A DNA stretch of 54,606 nucleotides from Prevotella sp. Its GTDB lineage: Bacteria; Bacteroidota; Bacteroidia; Bacteroidales; Bacteroidaceae. Positions 1 to 8,052 of the stretch are shown one piece after another. A program made the translations under genes and the position numbers. Position 1 is the first letter of the stretch. Every line of letters begins with the position of its first letter. The notes beneath the pieces were generated by a model. The model saw nothing but the letters and a program-made list of their open reading frames with translations. It did no database searches and had not been told where the DNA came from. The stretch lies in contig JAFPTC010000132.1 of assembly GCA_017400455.1 (NCBI GenBank), positions 1 through 54,606 of the forward strand. Reading direction: 5' to 3'.

Positions 1-2592
1 GAGGGGCTTGGGGAGGCCCTTCCCCCTGAAGTGCTCGATCGCATCCGCTTCGAGCTCCACATCATGAAGACCATGGGCTTCCCCGGCTACTTCCTCATTG
101 TGCAGGACTTCATCAACTCCGCCCGCGACGAGCTCGATGTGTGGGTAGGCCCTGGCCGAGGCTCGGCGGCCGGCAGCGTGGTGGCCTACTGCCTGGGCAT
201 CACCAAGATAGACCCCCTGAAGTACGACCTGCTGTTCGAGCGTTTCCTTAACCCCGACCGTATCTCGCTGCCCGATATCGACACCGACTTCGACGACGAC
301 GGCCGCGGACGCGTTCTGAAGTGGGTCGAGGACAAGTATGGCCACGAGAACTGCGCCCACATCATCACCTACGCCTCCATGGCCACGAAGAATAGCATCA
401 AGGACGTGGCCCGCGTCGAAAAAGTGCCCCTGGCCGTGAGCAACGCCCTGTGCAAGGCCATCCCCGACCGCCTGCCCGACGTTGACGGCAAGACGCCGAA
501 AATGAACCTCGTCAACGCCATCAAGGCCGTGCCCCAGCTGCGCGAGGCCGAGGCCAGCAACGACCCCGCACTGGCCAACACCATCAAGTATGCCAAGATG
601 CTCGAAGGCACCGTGCGCGGCACCGGCATCCATGCCTGCGGCTTCATCATCTGCCGCGACCCCATCAGCGACTGGGTGCCCGTCTCCACCGCCGACGACC
701 CCGACTTCAAGGACACCAAGACCAACTGCACCCAGTACGACGGCCACGTCATCGAGTCTACCGGACTCATCAAGATGGACTTCCTTGGCCTGAAGACCCT
801 CTCTGAGCTGAAGGAGGCCTGTGCCAACATCAAGCTCACCCGAGGCATCGACGTGGACCTCGACCACATACCCATCGACGACCCCAAGACCTACGAGCTC
901 TACCAGCAGGGCCGCACCGTGGGCACCTTCCAGTTCGAGTCGGCAGGCATGCAGAAGTACCTGCGCGAGCTGCGCCCCACCGTCTTCGAGGACCTCATCG
1001 CCATGAACGCCCTCTACCGCCCGGGCCCCATGGGCTACATCCCCGACTTCATCAAGCGCAAGAACGGTCAGGCCCCCATCACCTACGACATTCCCATCAT
1101 GGAGAAATACCTGAAGGACACCTACGGCATCACCGTCTATCAGGAGCAGGTCATGCTGCTCAGCCGCCTGCTGGCCGACTTCACCCGTGGCGAGAGCGAC
1201 GCCCTGCGCAAGGCCATGGGTAAGAAGAAGAAAGACATCGTCGACGCCATGAAGCCCAAGTTCATCGAGGGCGGCAAGAAGAACGGCCACGACCCGAAGG
1301 TGCTCGAAAAGATATGGGCCGACTGGGAGAGCTTCGCCTCCTACGCCTTCAACAAGAGCCATGCCGCCTGCTATTCCTGGGTGGCCTATCAGACGGCCTA
1401 CCTCAAGGCCAACTATCCCGCCGAGTACATGGCCGCCATCATGACGCGCCGCCGCGACCAGATCACCGAAATTACCAAGCTCATGGACGAGTGCAAGCAG
1501 ATGGGCATTGCCACCCTGGGCCCCGACGTGAACGAGTCGTACCTGAAGTTCGGCGTCAACCACCACGGCGAGATTCGCTTCGGCCTCGCCGCCATCAAGG
1601 GCATGGGCGACGGCGCTGCACAGGCCATCATCGACGAGCGCAACGCCAACGGACTCTATAAGGACATCTTCGACTTTGCCCAGCGTGTCAGCTCCTCCAA
1701 CGTCAACCGCAAGGCCTACGAGAGCCTCGCCCTCAGCGGCGGCTTCGACAGCTTCGGCATCCGCCGCGAGGTGTTCTTCGCCCAGAATAGCAAGGGCGAG
1801 CAGTTCCTCGACACCCTCGTGCGCTACGGTCAGATGTACCAGCAGGCCAAGAACGAGGCCCAGAACTCGCTCTTCGGCGGCTTCGACAGCATCGAGATTG
1901 CCACGCCCGCCATTCCCAAGACCGACGTGCGCTGGAGCGACATCGAGCGCCTCAACAAGGAGCGCGACCTCGTGGGCATCTACCTCTCGGCCCATCCGCT
2001 CGACGAGTATAGAATCATTCTCGAATCCAAGCTCTGCAACACCCGCTGCGACGAGCTGGCCGACAGGTGTGCCGCCCTGATGAACCGCGAGGACGTCACC
2101 TTTGGCGGCATCGTCACCGCCGTCACCCAGAAGTTCAGCAAGAACGGCCAGCCCTTCGGCATCGTCACCCTGGAGGACTTCAACGGCCAGGGCGAGCTGG
2201 CCCTCTTCGGCGAGGAGTGGGGCCGCTGGAACGGGTGGTTCGTCGTGGGCGCCGCCGTCTACGTCAGCGGTAAGATGGTGCAGCGCTTCCGCGACAACTC
2301 CTCCAAGCAGCTGCGCATCACCAACGTCGAGTACATGCAGACCGTGAAGGAGAAGGCCATCGACCGCATCACCATCACCCTCGTCAGCGACCTGATAGAC
2401 GAGAAGATAGTGAACGAGCTGAGCGAGATTGTCGACATGCATCCCGGCAACACGAAGCTCTACTTCGAGCTGCGCGACTCCTTGAATCGCAACCACGTGC
2501 TGCTGCGCTCGCGCACCCAGGGCGTCGACGTCGTCTTCTCGCTCACCGACTTCATCGACCAGACCAAAGGCATGGACTACAGCATCAACTGA
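1..2592 (+). CDS. dnaE: DNA polymerase III subunit alpha, 3' part (5' truncated by window edge)
   Basis: This is the C-terminal 863 residues of the replicative polymerase catalytic subunit, which extends primers at the fork in the cytoplasm. The reading frame is open from base 1, so the N-terminal PHP domain and the true start lie outside the window. The acidic catalytic motif PDIDTDFD is at 271-294 and the third metal-binding Asp sits in KMDFLGLKTL (Asp codon 778-780). Also visible are VGPGRGSAAGS, FQFESAGMQKYL and FNKSHAACYSW. A helix-hairpin-helix region (GLAAIKGMG) follows near residue 525, then an OB-fold (FGGIVTAV) near residues 700-790. Family length is roughly 1,200 residues, so about a third is missing. 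It is followed by a repeat-bearing spacer and trxA, an arrangement I associate with Bacteroides/Prevotella. Confidence 0.97.
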   Translation, partial: EGLGEALPPEVLDRIRFELHIMKTMGFPGYFLIVQDFINSARDELDVWVGPGRGSAAGSVVAYCLGITKIDPLKYDLLFERFLNPDRISLPDIDTDFDDDGRGRVLKWVEDKYGHENCAHIITYASMATKNSIKDVARVEKVPLAVSNALCKAIPDRLPDVDGKTPKMNLVNAIKAVPQLREAEASNDPALANTIKYAKMLEGTVRGTGIHACGFIICRDPISDWVPVSTADDPDFKDTKTNCTQYDGHVIESTGLIKMDFLGLKTLSELKEACANIKLTRGIDVDLDHIPIDDPKTYELYQQGRTVGTFQFESAGMQKYLRELRPTVFEDLIAMNALYRPGPMGYIPDFIKRKNGQAPITYDIPIMEKYLKDTYGITVYQEQVMLLSRLLADFTRGESDALRKAMGKKKKDIVDAMKPKFIEGGKKNGHDPKVLEKIWADWESFASYAFNKSHAACYSWVAYQTAYLKANYPAEYMAAIMTRRRDQITEITKLMDECKQMGIATLGPDVNESYLKFGVNHHGEIRFGLAAIKGMGDGAAQAIIDERNANGLYKDIFDFAQRVSSSNVNRKAYESLALSGGFDSFGIRREVFFAQNSKGEQFLDTLVRYGQMYQQAKNEAQNSLFGGFDSIEIATPAIPKTDVRWSDIERLNKERDLVGIYLSAHPLDEYRIILESKLCNTRCDELADRCAALMNREDVTFGGIVTAVTQKFSKNGQPFGIVTLEDFNGQGELALFGEEWGRWNGWFVVGAAVYVSGKMVQRFRDNSSKQLRITNVEYMQTVKEKAIDRITITLVSDLIDEKIVNELSEIVDMHPGNTKLYFELRDSLNRNHVLLRSRTQGVDVVFSLTDFIDQTKGMDYSIN

Positions 2593-2615
2593 GTCCCCGC
2601 CGCAGCATTATATTT

Positions 2616-2737
2616 CAACACAGAGATACAGAGGCACAGAGTTTTTTCTTAAACCCTCTGTGTCTCTGTGCTTGTTGGTTGGGCTGGGGCTTGTAATTTG
2701 AAGAAATAACCCTCTGTGTCTCTGTATCTCTGTGTTG
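2616..2737. repeat. CTCTGTGT octamer repeat with 18-base inverted arms
   Basis: The spacer after dnaE (2593-2933) holds this repeat and the trxA promoter. The arm at 2616-2633 is a perfect 18-base inverted copy of 2720-2737, and a further CTCTGTG copy lies at 2655-2671. The arms are built from 8-base CTCTGTGT or CTCTGTAT units. A third related copy lies at 5188-5213. Spurious short ORFs ending in KLCASVSLC come from this repeat and are not taken as genes. Confidence 0.7.
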
Positions 2738-2817
2738 TATTTCCCCACGGCATCGCCCCGCGAAAAAACTCAGGATGCGACAAACTGACACTGCGTCAGC
2801 AAAAAAAGAAGAAATCC

Positions 2818-2849
2818 TTGCCGTGTGTCGCATTTTTTTTGTATCTTTG
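2818..2849 (+). promoter_or_regulatory. Promoter of trxA
   Basis: TTG at 2818-2820 and TATCTTTG at 2842-2849 are separated by 21 bases, matching the Bacteroidetes TTG-n19-21-TAnnTTTG consensus. The start codon is about 85 bases downstream. Confidence 0.65.
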
Positions 2850-2933
2850 TCGCGAAAAACAAGTGGCACGCCATTTGCTTTTCCCAATAAGGAAACCATA
2901 GTTTATAAACCATTTAACGAGTAAAACAGCACA

Positions 2934-3251
2934 ATGGAAGTAACAGTAACAAGCGAGAACTTTGAGAGCCTGAAGAACGGTAAGAATCCCCTGGTCATTG
3001 ACTTCTGGGCTACCTGGTGCGGCCCCTGCCGCATCGTGGCACCTATCATCAGCGAAATGGCTGAGAAATATGACGGCAAGATTGTCGTGGGCAAGTGCGA
3101 CGTGGAGGAGAGCGAAGACCTGGCAGCCCAGTTTGGCGTGCGCAACATCCCCACCGTGGTGTTCCTCAAGGACGGCGAGCTGGTAGACAAGCTGGTGGGC
3201 GCCGTGTCGAAGCAGAAGTTTGAAGAGAAGTTTGAAGCCCTGCTCGGATGA
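2934..3251 (+). CDS. trxA: Thioredoxin
   Basis: A 105-residue cytoplasmic thiol-disulfide oxidoreductase that keeps protein cysteines reduced, receiving electrons from thioredoxin reductase. The redox centre WCGPC sits in the usual FWATWCGPCR context near residue 27-31, and the cis-proline segment reads RNIPTVVFLKDG. The length equals a single-domain thioredoxin and there is no signal peptide. A TATCTTTG promoter lies upstream. The stop overlaps the start of the next gene (ATGA at 3248-3251), indicating translational coupling. Confidence 0.96.
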   Translation: MEVTVTSENFESLKNGKNPLVIDFWATWCGPCRIVAPIISEMAEKYDGKIVVGKCDVEESEDLAAQFGVRNIPTVVFLKDGELVDKLVGAVSKQKFEEKFEALLG

Positions 3252-3565
3252 ACATCGACGAGGAAATGCTGCTCGACGAGCAGGAGACACGCCGCGAGAT
3301 GGCGTTCATCCGCGAGCAGATGCCCGCAGGAATGGAAGACAGCTATGACGACGAGCGCCTCAGCTGGGTGCTCGACGCCATAGCTGCCTATTATTACGAG
3401 AGCGGCATCCTGGAAAGCAGCTCCGACGAGGTAGATGTCGATATGGATGCCGTGTCCAGCTACGTATGCAGCCTGGCCGAACAGGAAGGCCAGCCCCGGC
3501 TGGACGCACAGGAGGTGCGCATCATTGCCGAGGCCGACCTGGACTTTCAGGAGAGCCTGCTTTGA
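3248..3565 (+). CDS. Small acidic protein coupled to trxA, function unknown
   Basis: A 105-residue, very acidic protein rich in Asp and Glu. It starts at the ATG inside the ATGA overlap with the trxA stop, so the two are probably translated together. There is no signal peptide, membrane segment or cysteine pair, and I recognise no domain. Most of it is predicted-helical in appearance (MAFIREQMPAG, LSWVLDAIAAYYYESG). It ends 3 bases before the convergent pyrH stop, so no intergenic terminator separates them. The coupling is the only functional hint: it may act with thioredoxin or simply share its expression. Confidence 0.8.
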   Translation: MNIDEEMLLDEQETRREMAFIREQMPAGMEDSYDDERLSWVLDAIAAYYYESGILESSSDEVDVDMDAVSSYVCSLAEQEGQPRLDAQEVRIIAEADLDFQESLL

Positions 3566-3568
3566 GGC

Positions 3569-4279
3569 CTACGGGTGAACCAGGGTGCCAATGTTCTCGC
3601 CCTGCATCACCTTCATCAAGTTGCCCACTATGTCCATGTTGAAGACGTAGATGGGCAACTTGTTGTCTTGGCACATGCAGATGGCCGAGAGGTCCATCAC
3701 CTTCAGGTTGCGGCTGAGCACCTCGCTATAGCTGATGTCGTTGAACTTCGTGGCCGTGGGGTCTTTCTCCGGGTCGGCGGTGTAGACGCCGTCCACGCGG
3801 GTGCCCTTCAGCATCACGTCGGCCTCAATCTCCACGCCGCGCAGCGACGAGCCCGTGTCGGTGGTGAAATAGGGCTGGCCGGTGCCGGCCGAGAAGATGC
3901 ACACCATGCCCTGCTCCATGGCCTCGATGGCCTTCCATTTCGAGTAGAACTCGCCGATGGGCTCCATGCGGATGGCCGTGAGCACCTTGTTCTTTACGCC
4001 CACGGCGTCCAGGGCCGAGCTGAGCGCCAGCGAGTTGATCACCGTGGCGCACATGCCCATCTGGTCGCCCTTCACGCGGTCGAAGCCTTTCTGCGAGCCG
4101 CTGAGCCCACGGAAGATGTTGCCGCCGCCAATGACGATGCCTATCTGGACGCCCAGCTCGTGGACTTCCTTAATCTGGCGGGCATAGTCGCCCAGCCGTT
4201 CGGGGTCAATGCCGTGACCCTGCTTGCCCATCAGGCTCTCGCCCGACAGCTTCAGAAGAATTCGTTTGAATCGTGCCAT
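3569..4279 (-). CDS. pyrH: Uridylate (UMP) kinase
   Basis: A 236-residue amino-acid-kinase-fold enzyme that converts UMP to UDP with ATP, an essential step of pyrimidine nucleotide synthesis. The start is placed at MARFKRILLKLSGES; the frame is open further upstream, but that stretch overlaps birA and lacks family similarity. Visible signatures are KLSGESLMG at the N-terminus, IVIGGGNIFRG, and the C-terminal nucleotide-binding stretch GVEIEADVMLKGTRVDGVY followed by ADPEKDP. The length is standard for bacterial UMP kinases. It lies 22 bases downstream of birA on the same strand, so they form a two-gene operon read from the birA promoter. Confidence 0.96.
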   Translation of the reverse strand: MARFKRILLKLSGESLMGKQGHGIDPERLGDYARQIKEVHELGVQIGIVIGGGNIFRGLSGSQKGFDRVKGDQMGMCATVINSLALSSALDAVGVKNKVLTAIRMEPIGEFYSKWKAIEAMEQGMVCIFSAGTGQPYFTTDTGSSLRGVEIEADVMLKGTRVDGVYTADPEKDPTATKFNDISYSEVLSRNLKVMDLSAICMCQDNKLPIYVFNMDIVGNLMKVMQGENIGTLVHP

Positions 4280-4301
4280 TGTGTTTCTTTTTTTACTGTC
4301 A

Positions 4302-5036
4302 CTATATGATGAATTGTATTTCCTTGAATCCGAAGCGCAGCTCCTTGTGCTTATTGTCCTGAGGCACGAGCAGCAGCGAGCCCCCGTCCTCAACGCCCTT
4401 CAGCTTGGCCAGCAGGCGGCTGCCGTCAGGCAGCCGGAACCAGTGCGGTTGCCCGTCGCGGCGGTAGAGCGCCTGGCGGTAGCGGCCTCTGATGTCGTCC
4501 CACCGTCGCTGCTCCACCAGCTCCATATAGGCCGAAAGGTGGTGGGCAATGTGCTGCAGCAGTGCCTCGCGGTCGGTGCTGTGGCCCAGGATTTGGCAGA
4601 GCGACACCGGGTTGGGCGCATCGCTGTGGAACGCGCTTTGGTTCACGTTCAGCCCCGTGCCCAGGATGCAGGTCTTCACGTGGTTGCTGCTCAGGGTGGT
4701 CTCGATGAGCGTGCCGGCCAGCTTGCGGTCGTGCCAGTAGATGTCGTTGGGCCATTTCACCTCAATGCCGTCGGTCAGCTCGTCGAGCGCCGCCTTCAGC
4801 GCCATGGCGTTGGCCATGGACAGGATGAACTGGGCGTGAGCCTCCACGCCTCGGGGGTGGAGCAGCACCGAGAACAGCAGGTTCCGTCCCTGCTGGCTCT
4901 CCCAGTGGTTCGAGCCGCAGCCCCGTCCTGCCGTCTGGAAGTCGGTCCACACCAGCAGGTCCTCGTCGCCGCCGTGCTCCTTCAGCCAGCGGTTTGTAGA
5001 GTCGGTCTCGCTCAGGAAAATGATCTTGAAACTCAT
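4302..5036 (-). CDS. birA: Biotin--[acetyl-CoA-carboxylase] ligase, monofunctional
   Basis: A 244-residue biotin protein ligase that activates biotin with ATP and attaches it to the carrier domain of biotin-dependent carboxylases. It begins directly at the ligase fold (SETDSTNRWL) and has no N-terminal winged helix, so it is catalytic only and not a repressor. The biotinyl-adenylate loop reads QTAGRGCGSNHW, with Cys-Gly-Ser where E. coli has Arg-Arg-Gly. The active-site Lys segment KWPNDIYWHDRKLAG is intact, and GTGLNVN is present. The promoter TAACTTTG (reverse of 5045-5052) is so close to the ATG that the mRNA should have almost no leader. It is followed by pyrH. Confidence 0.95.
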   Translation of the reverse strand: MSFKIIFLSETDSTNRWLKEHGGDEDLLVWTDFQTAGRGCGSNHWESQQGRNLLFSVLLHPRGVEAHAQFILSMANAMALKAALDELTDGIEVKWPNDIYWHDRKLAGTLIETTLSSNHVKTCILGTGLNVNQSAFHSDAPNPVSLCQILGHSTDREALLQHIAHHLSAYMELVEQRRWDDIRGRYRQALYRRDGQPHWFRLPDGSRLLAKLKGVEDGGSLLLVPQDNKHKELRFGFKEIQFII

Positions 5037-5044
5037 TGCAGATG

Positions 5045-5052
5045 CAAAGTTA
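5045..5052 (-). promoter_or_regulatory. -7 promoter element of birA-pyrH (near-leaderless)
   Basis: The minus strand reads TAACTTTG, ending 9 bases from the birA ATG. Transcription is expected to begin only a few bases before the start codon. Confidence 0.6.
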
Positions 5053-5093
5053 CGAAAAAATAAGAGAAATGCAAAAGATAAGTGGTCTTTTTT

Positions 5094-5374
5094 CTTGCAC
5101 CACTTGCACCTGATTATTTCTACACAGAGTTTTCCCTTGCACCACTTGCACCTGTTTTTTCACCACAACGGGTTAAAAAAAAGAAAACTCTGTGCCTCTG
5201 TATCTTTGTGTTGAAATCAGATAAAAATCTGCGGAGGCTTCCCGTGAAAAAATCTCACGTGAGAAATTTTTCTGGGAGGCCTTCCCGTGAAAAAATCTCA
5301 TTGACTTTTTCGCAAGCGGCGTTGCCGGGTGAGGAAAAAAAGGGAAGGAGGTGCTTAGGTGCAAGAGGTGCAAG
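5094..5374. repeat. TTGCACC-bounded composite repeat element, copy 1
   Basis: This lies in the gene-free stretch 5037-5841. Two identical 19-base copies of cttgcaccacttgcacctg (5094-5112 and 5136-5154) face an inverted copy at 5356-5374 (taggtgcaagaggtgcaag). Inside are a CTCTGTGC octamer block (5188-5213) and a CACGTG palindrome block (5231-5330). A second element with the same bracketing lies at 23747-24051. No coding content is credible. Confidence 0.6.
5231..5310. repeat. CACGTG palindrome repeat, copy 1 (43-base period)
   Basis: The palindrome TCTCACGTGAGA at 5253-5264 is followed exactly 43 bases later by a degenerate copy starting TCTCATTGACTT (5296). The flanks read GGAGGCTTCCCGTGAAAAAA. 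The same unit recurs at 14253/14296 and 39454/39497/39540, with a variant near 23957. Confidence 0.7.
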
Positions 5375-5434
5375 TAAGGAATTCTGTTTCTAATAAGAAG
5401 ATTAATAATGGTTTGTATATTCAACAAAGGTAAC

Positions 5435-5606
5435 AACTCAGTCATGTGATATTTTAGACAAAAATCTTTCAAAAAAAGCTGCACGATTATCTATTTTTGA
5501 AGATTTGCGGGTGTGCCCAGGGCACACAATCTACAAAAATATGCCATCAGAAGAGATTTTTGTAAGATTTTTGAAGATTTTTGTCTAAAAAAACACATGA
5601 CTGAGT
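5435..5606. repeat. Large 172-base imperfect palindrome (structured RNA or MITE-like)
   Basis: The outer arms (5435-5475 and 5568-5606) begin with AACTCAGTCATGTG and its inverse and pair over about 40 bases with few mismatches. The centre is the perfect dyad GTGTGCCCAGGGCACAC (5511-5527), flanked by matching AGATT/AATCT and TATTTTTG/CAAAAATA segments. The whole element is one nested hairpin centred near 5520. Beyond it, to 5772, is AT-rich sequence with no gene I can support. Confidence 0.65.
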
Positions 5607-5800
5607 TAATTGGAAAGAAATTTTTTTCTGATTCTTGAACGTAATTTTTTCTAATTCTTTCTAATTCTTTTCCCAAATAAAAATCCATTTTCTTCATAAT
5701 TCTTTTCATAAAAAATTCATATTTTCTTCCTGTTTAATGTCCCCCAAAAGTGTGGAAATGATATAAATATAGGTGTTTTTTGTTAAAAGGAGAGGGCGGA

Positions 5801-5833
5801 TTGCGGCAGTTTGCGAAAAAAACACTATTTTTG
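5801..5833 (+). promoter_or_regulatory. Promoter of the regulatory-domain protein at 5842
   Basis: TTG at 5801-5803 and TATTTTTG at 5826-5833 resemble the Bacteroidetes consensus, with a slightly long 22-base spacer. The first in-frame ATG after it is at 5842, which decides the start. Confidence 0.5.
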
Positions 5834-5841
5834 CCAGTAAA

Positions 5842-6393
5842 ATGAATGGCATGACAGCTATGACTTCCCAGACAACAGGGTTACGACGAAGGGTGCTCGT
5901 ACTATTACTGATGATAGTAGGAGCAGGAGCGGCATTGGCGCAGAGACGCCTCGTGGTGGCCGACGTGGAGACGATGCTCCCCGTGGCGGGGGTGAACGTG
6001 CAGGGCAAGGACCAGGTGAGCGTGAGCGACTCGGCGGGCGTGTTCCAGGTGCCCGAGGGCAGCCGGTCGCTGCTGTTCTCGCACGTGAACTACGAAAGCC
6101 GCATCGTGAACATGGACGAGGTGGCGGGCGACACCGTCTACATCATCTCGAAACTGCTGGGCGTGAAAGAGGTGGTGGTCTTTGGCAAGGGAAAGCTCGA
6201 CGACCGCCTTGACGACCTGAACAAGAACCTGCGCAGGCAGATAAAAGAGGCGCAGCTGCTGGCCAACGACCCCAACAAGCCGGCCAGCCTGCCGCTGGGC
6301 CTGCTGGCCAAGCTGCTGCCCAAGAAGTGGCGGCCCGGCTACAAGGATGCGCAGCGGAAGAAACGTCATGACGACATTCTGAGGAGCTATTAA
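5842..6393 (+). CDS. Secreted carboxypeptidase-regulatory-like domain protein
   Basis: A 183-residue exported protein. The signal peptide VLVLLLMIVGAGAALAQ ends at about residue 34, and ATG codons at 5842, 5851 and 5860 could all serve as starts; 5842 is the first after the promoter. The mature part resembles the small beta-sandwich (CarboxypepD_reg-like) domain common in Bacteroidetes: VADVETMLPVAGVNV, then DSAGVFQVPEGSRSLLFSH, then the closing strand DTVYIISKLLGVKEVVV. After it comes a basic, helical tail rich in Lys and Arg with no membrane anchor. Such domains usually sit at the front of TonB-dependent receptors; here it stands alone. The function is unknown, probably periplasmic. Confidence 0.8.
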   Translation: MNGMTAMTSQTTGLRRRVLVLLLMIVGAGAALAQRRLVVADVETMLPVAGVNVQGKDQVSVSDSAGVFQVPEGSRSLLFSHVNYESRIVNMDEVAGDTVYIISKLLGVKEVVVFGKGKLDDRLDDLNKNLRRQIKEAQLLANDPNKPASLPLGLLAKLLPKKWRPGYKDAQRKKRHDDILRSY

Positions 6394-6423
6394 GTGACCG
6401 TTAAATAATAACTTGGTATGAAT

Positions 6424-6550
6424 CGAGGTACGAGGTACGAGGTGCGAGGTACGAGGTATGAATCGAGGTGCGAGGTACGAGATTACTCTGCTGTGGAGTA
6501 TTCTGCCTGCAAGGTATTCTCGTACCTCGCACCTCGTACCTCGTACCTCG
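6424..6550. repeat. Perfect 32-base inverted repeat made of CGAGGTR heptamers
   Basis: The left arm 6424-6455 and right arm 6519-6550 are exact reverse complements over 32 bases, each built from tandem CGAGGTA/CGAGGTG heptamers. The 63-base loop carries a further partial array (from 6464). It lies between the gene ending at 6393 and the histidine kinase. There is no T-tract, so it is not a classical terminator. Confidence 0.8.
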
Positions 6551-6600
6551 AAAATCCCAACTTATTTTTAGCATATTACTAAGACTACAGAGAGAGCGGC

Positions 6601-7740
6601 ATGAAACAGTGGACTGACAGGATTCGCCAGGTGAAGATATGGCTGGTGGCAGCGGCAGTGATGATTGCCGGCGCCTCGCTCTATGTGAGCCATCAGCTGG
6701 TGAACGACCTGAAGCAGGAGGAACGCACGAAGATGGACCTCTGGGCCAAGGCCATGAACTTCGTGCAGGAGGCCGACGGCGAGACCGACCTGTCGCTGGC
6801 CCTCGCCTTCATAGAGGGCAACACCACCATTCCCGTCATCGTGACCGACAAGGAGGGGCGCGTGCAGGAGTACCGCAACATTGAGGACTCGCTGGGCGTG
6901 GCCGACTATGCGCGGCGCATGCGCCAGGCCGGCGACACCATCAGCATCAGCCTGGGTGCCGGCGACTACCTGCTGGTGTGCTACGACGAGAGCACCCTGC
7001 TGAAACGCCTCACGCAGTATCCCTACTGGCAGCTGGGCATCGTGATGATTTTCGTGGTGGTGGCCATCTTTGCCCTGCTGTCGAGCAAGCGCGCCGAGCA
7101 GAACAAGGTGTGGGTGGGCCTGAGCAAGGAGACGGCCCACCAGCTGGGCACCCCCATCAGCAGCCTCATGGCCTGGACGGAGATGCTGAAGGAGAGCTAT
7201 CCGGAGGACGAGCTCATTCCCGAGATGGAGCAGGACGTGAGGCGGCTGGAGCGCATAGCCGAGCGCTTCTCGAAGATAGGATCGCTGCCCGAGCCCGTGG
7301 ACACCTGCATGCAGGAGGTGCTGGACCACGTCATAGCCTATATGGACAAGCGCACGTCGCAGAAGGTGACCATCCGTGGCCACTATCCCAACCACGACGT
7401 GGTGGTGAAGATCAACCCCTCGCTCTTCGAGTGGGTCATAGAAAACCTGTGCAAGAACGCCGTCGACGCCATGGAGGGCCAGTCGGGCCGTATCGACCTG
7501 TGGCTGCTGGAGGAGGACGACGTGGTGGCCGTGGAGGTGGCCGACACGGGCAAGGGCATACGCAAGAAGAACGTGAAGAACGTGTTCCGGCCGGGATTCA
7601 CCACGAAGAAACGCGGCTGGGGCCTGGGCCTGTCGCTGGCCAAGCGCATCGTAGAGGAATATCACCACGGCCACATTTTCGTGAAGCAGAGTGAAGTGGG
7701 GCGGGGCACCACTTTCCGAATAGAATTGCGGCAATCGTAA
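6601..7740 (+). CDS. Orphan sensor histidine kinase
   Basis: A 379-residue inner-membrane kinase. Transmembrane segments at about 12-30 and 141-161 bracket a periplasmic sensor of about 110 residues. The dimerisation/phospho-acceptor motif KETAHQLGTPISSL places the phosphorylated His at residue 180, directly after TM2 without a clear HAMP. The ATP-binding boxes are N (ENLCKNAVDAME), G1 (DTGKGI) and G2 (GWGLGLSLAKRI). No response regulator is encoded beside it, so its partner must be elsewhere. The ETAHQLGTP form of the H-box is one I associate with Bacteroidetes. It is preceded by the inverted repeat at 6424-6550. Confidence 0.93.
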   Translation: MKQWTDRIRQVKIWLVAAAVMIAGASLYVSHQLVNDLKQEERTKMDLWAKAMNFVQEADGETDLSLALAFIEGNTTIPVIVTDKEGRVQEYRNIEDSLGVADYARRMRQAGDTISISLGAGDYLLVCYDESTLLKRLTQYPYWQLGIVMIFVVVAIFALLSSKRAEQNKVWVGLSKETAHQLGTPISSLMAWTEMLKESYPEDELIPEMEQDVRRLERIAERFSKIGSLPEPVDTCMQEVLDHVIAYMDKRTSQKVTIRGHYPNHDVVVKINPSLFEWVIENLCKNAVDAMEGQSGRIDLWLLEEDDVVAVEVADTGKGIRKKNVKNVFRPGFTTKKRGWGLGLSLAKRIVEEYHHGHIFVKQSEVGRGTTFRIELRQS

Positions 7741-7810
7741 AAAAATCAAGTTTCGCATTCGCTTCGCTCGAGCTTGCTCGCTTCGCTTGCGAAGAACTTC
7801 TTGGTAGTTC

Positions 7811-7939
7811 AGGAGTTCTGGAGTTGCTGGAGTTCAGACGTTAGTCCTTTCTCTACACTTTTCAGGTGGTTATTATTGAAGTGCCATCGTAGCAGAACTA
7901 TTGTCTGCACTCCGGAACTTCTGTAACTCCAGAACTCCT
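7811..7939. repeat. Inverted GGAGTTC-rich repeat in the 7741-8052 spacer
   Basis: The 15-base segment aggagttctggagtt (7811-7825) is repeated inverted at 7925-7939. The surrounding spacer has further GGAGTTC copies and a TTCGCTTCGC-type stretch near 7755-7795. Apart from this and the promoter at 8001, nothing else is seen in 7741-8052. Confidence 0.55.
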
Positions 7940-8000
7940 ATAACTTGAGAAAGTCGAAAAAAAAACTGATTATTTCTTACTCTAATTCGTGGAAAATTTG

Positions 8001-8008
8001 TAATTTTG
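8001..8008 (+). promoter_or_regulatory. -7 promoter element of the 8053-13527 gene run
   Basis: TAATTTTG fits TAnnTTTG and lies 45 bases before the first start codon of the five-gene run. I do not see a convincing -33 TTTG. Confidence 0.5.
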
Positions 8009-8052
8009 CATCGTCGTACTCCTGCGACGTTACACATTATTATATATAATAT

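Noticed and set aside
2615-2899. Short minus-strand frame ending in KLCASVSLC and a similar plus-strand frame near 5020-5214
   Set aside because: Both arise from the CTCTGTGT octamer repeat and have no start signals or domains.
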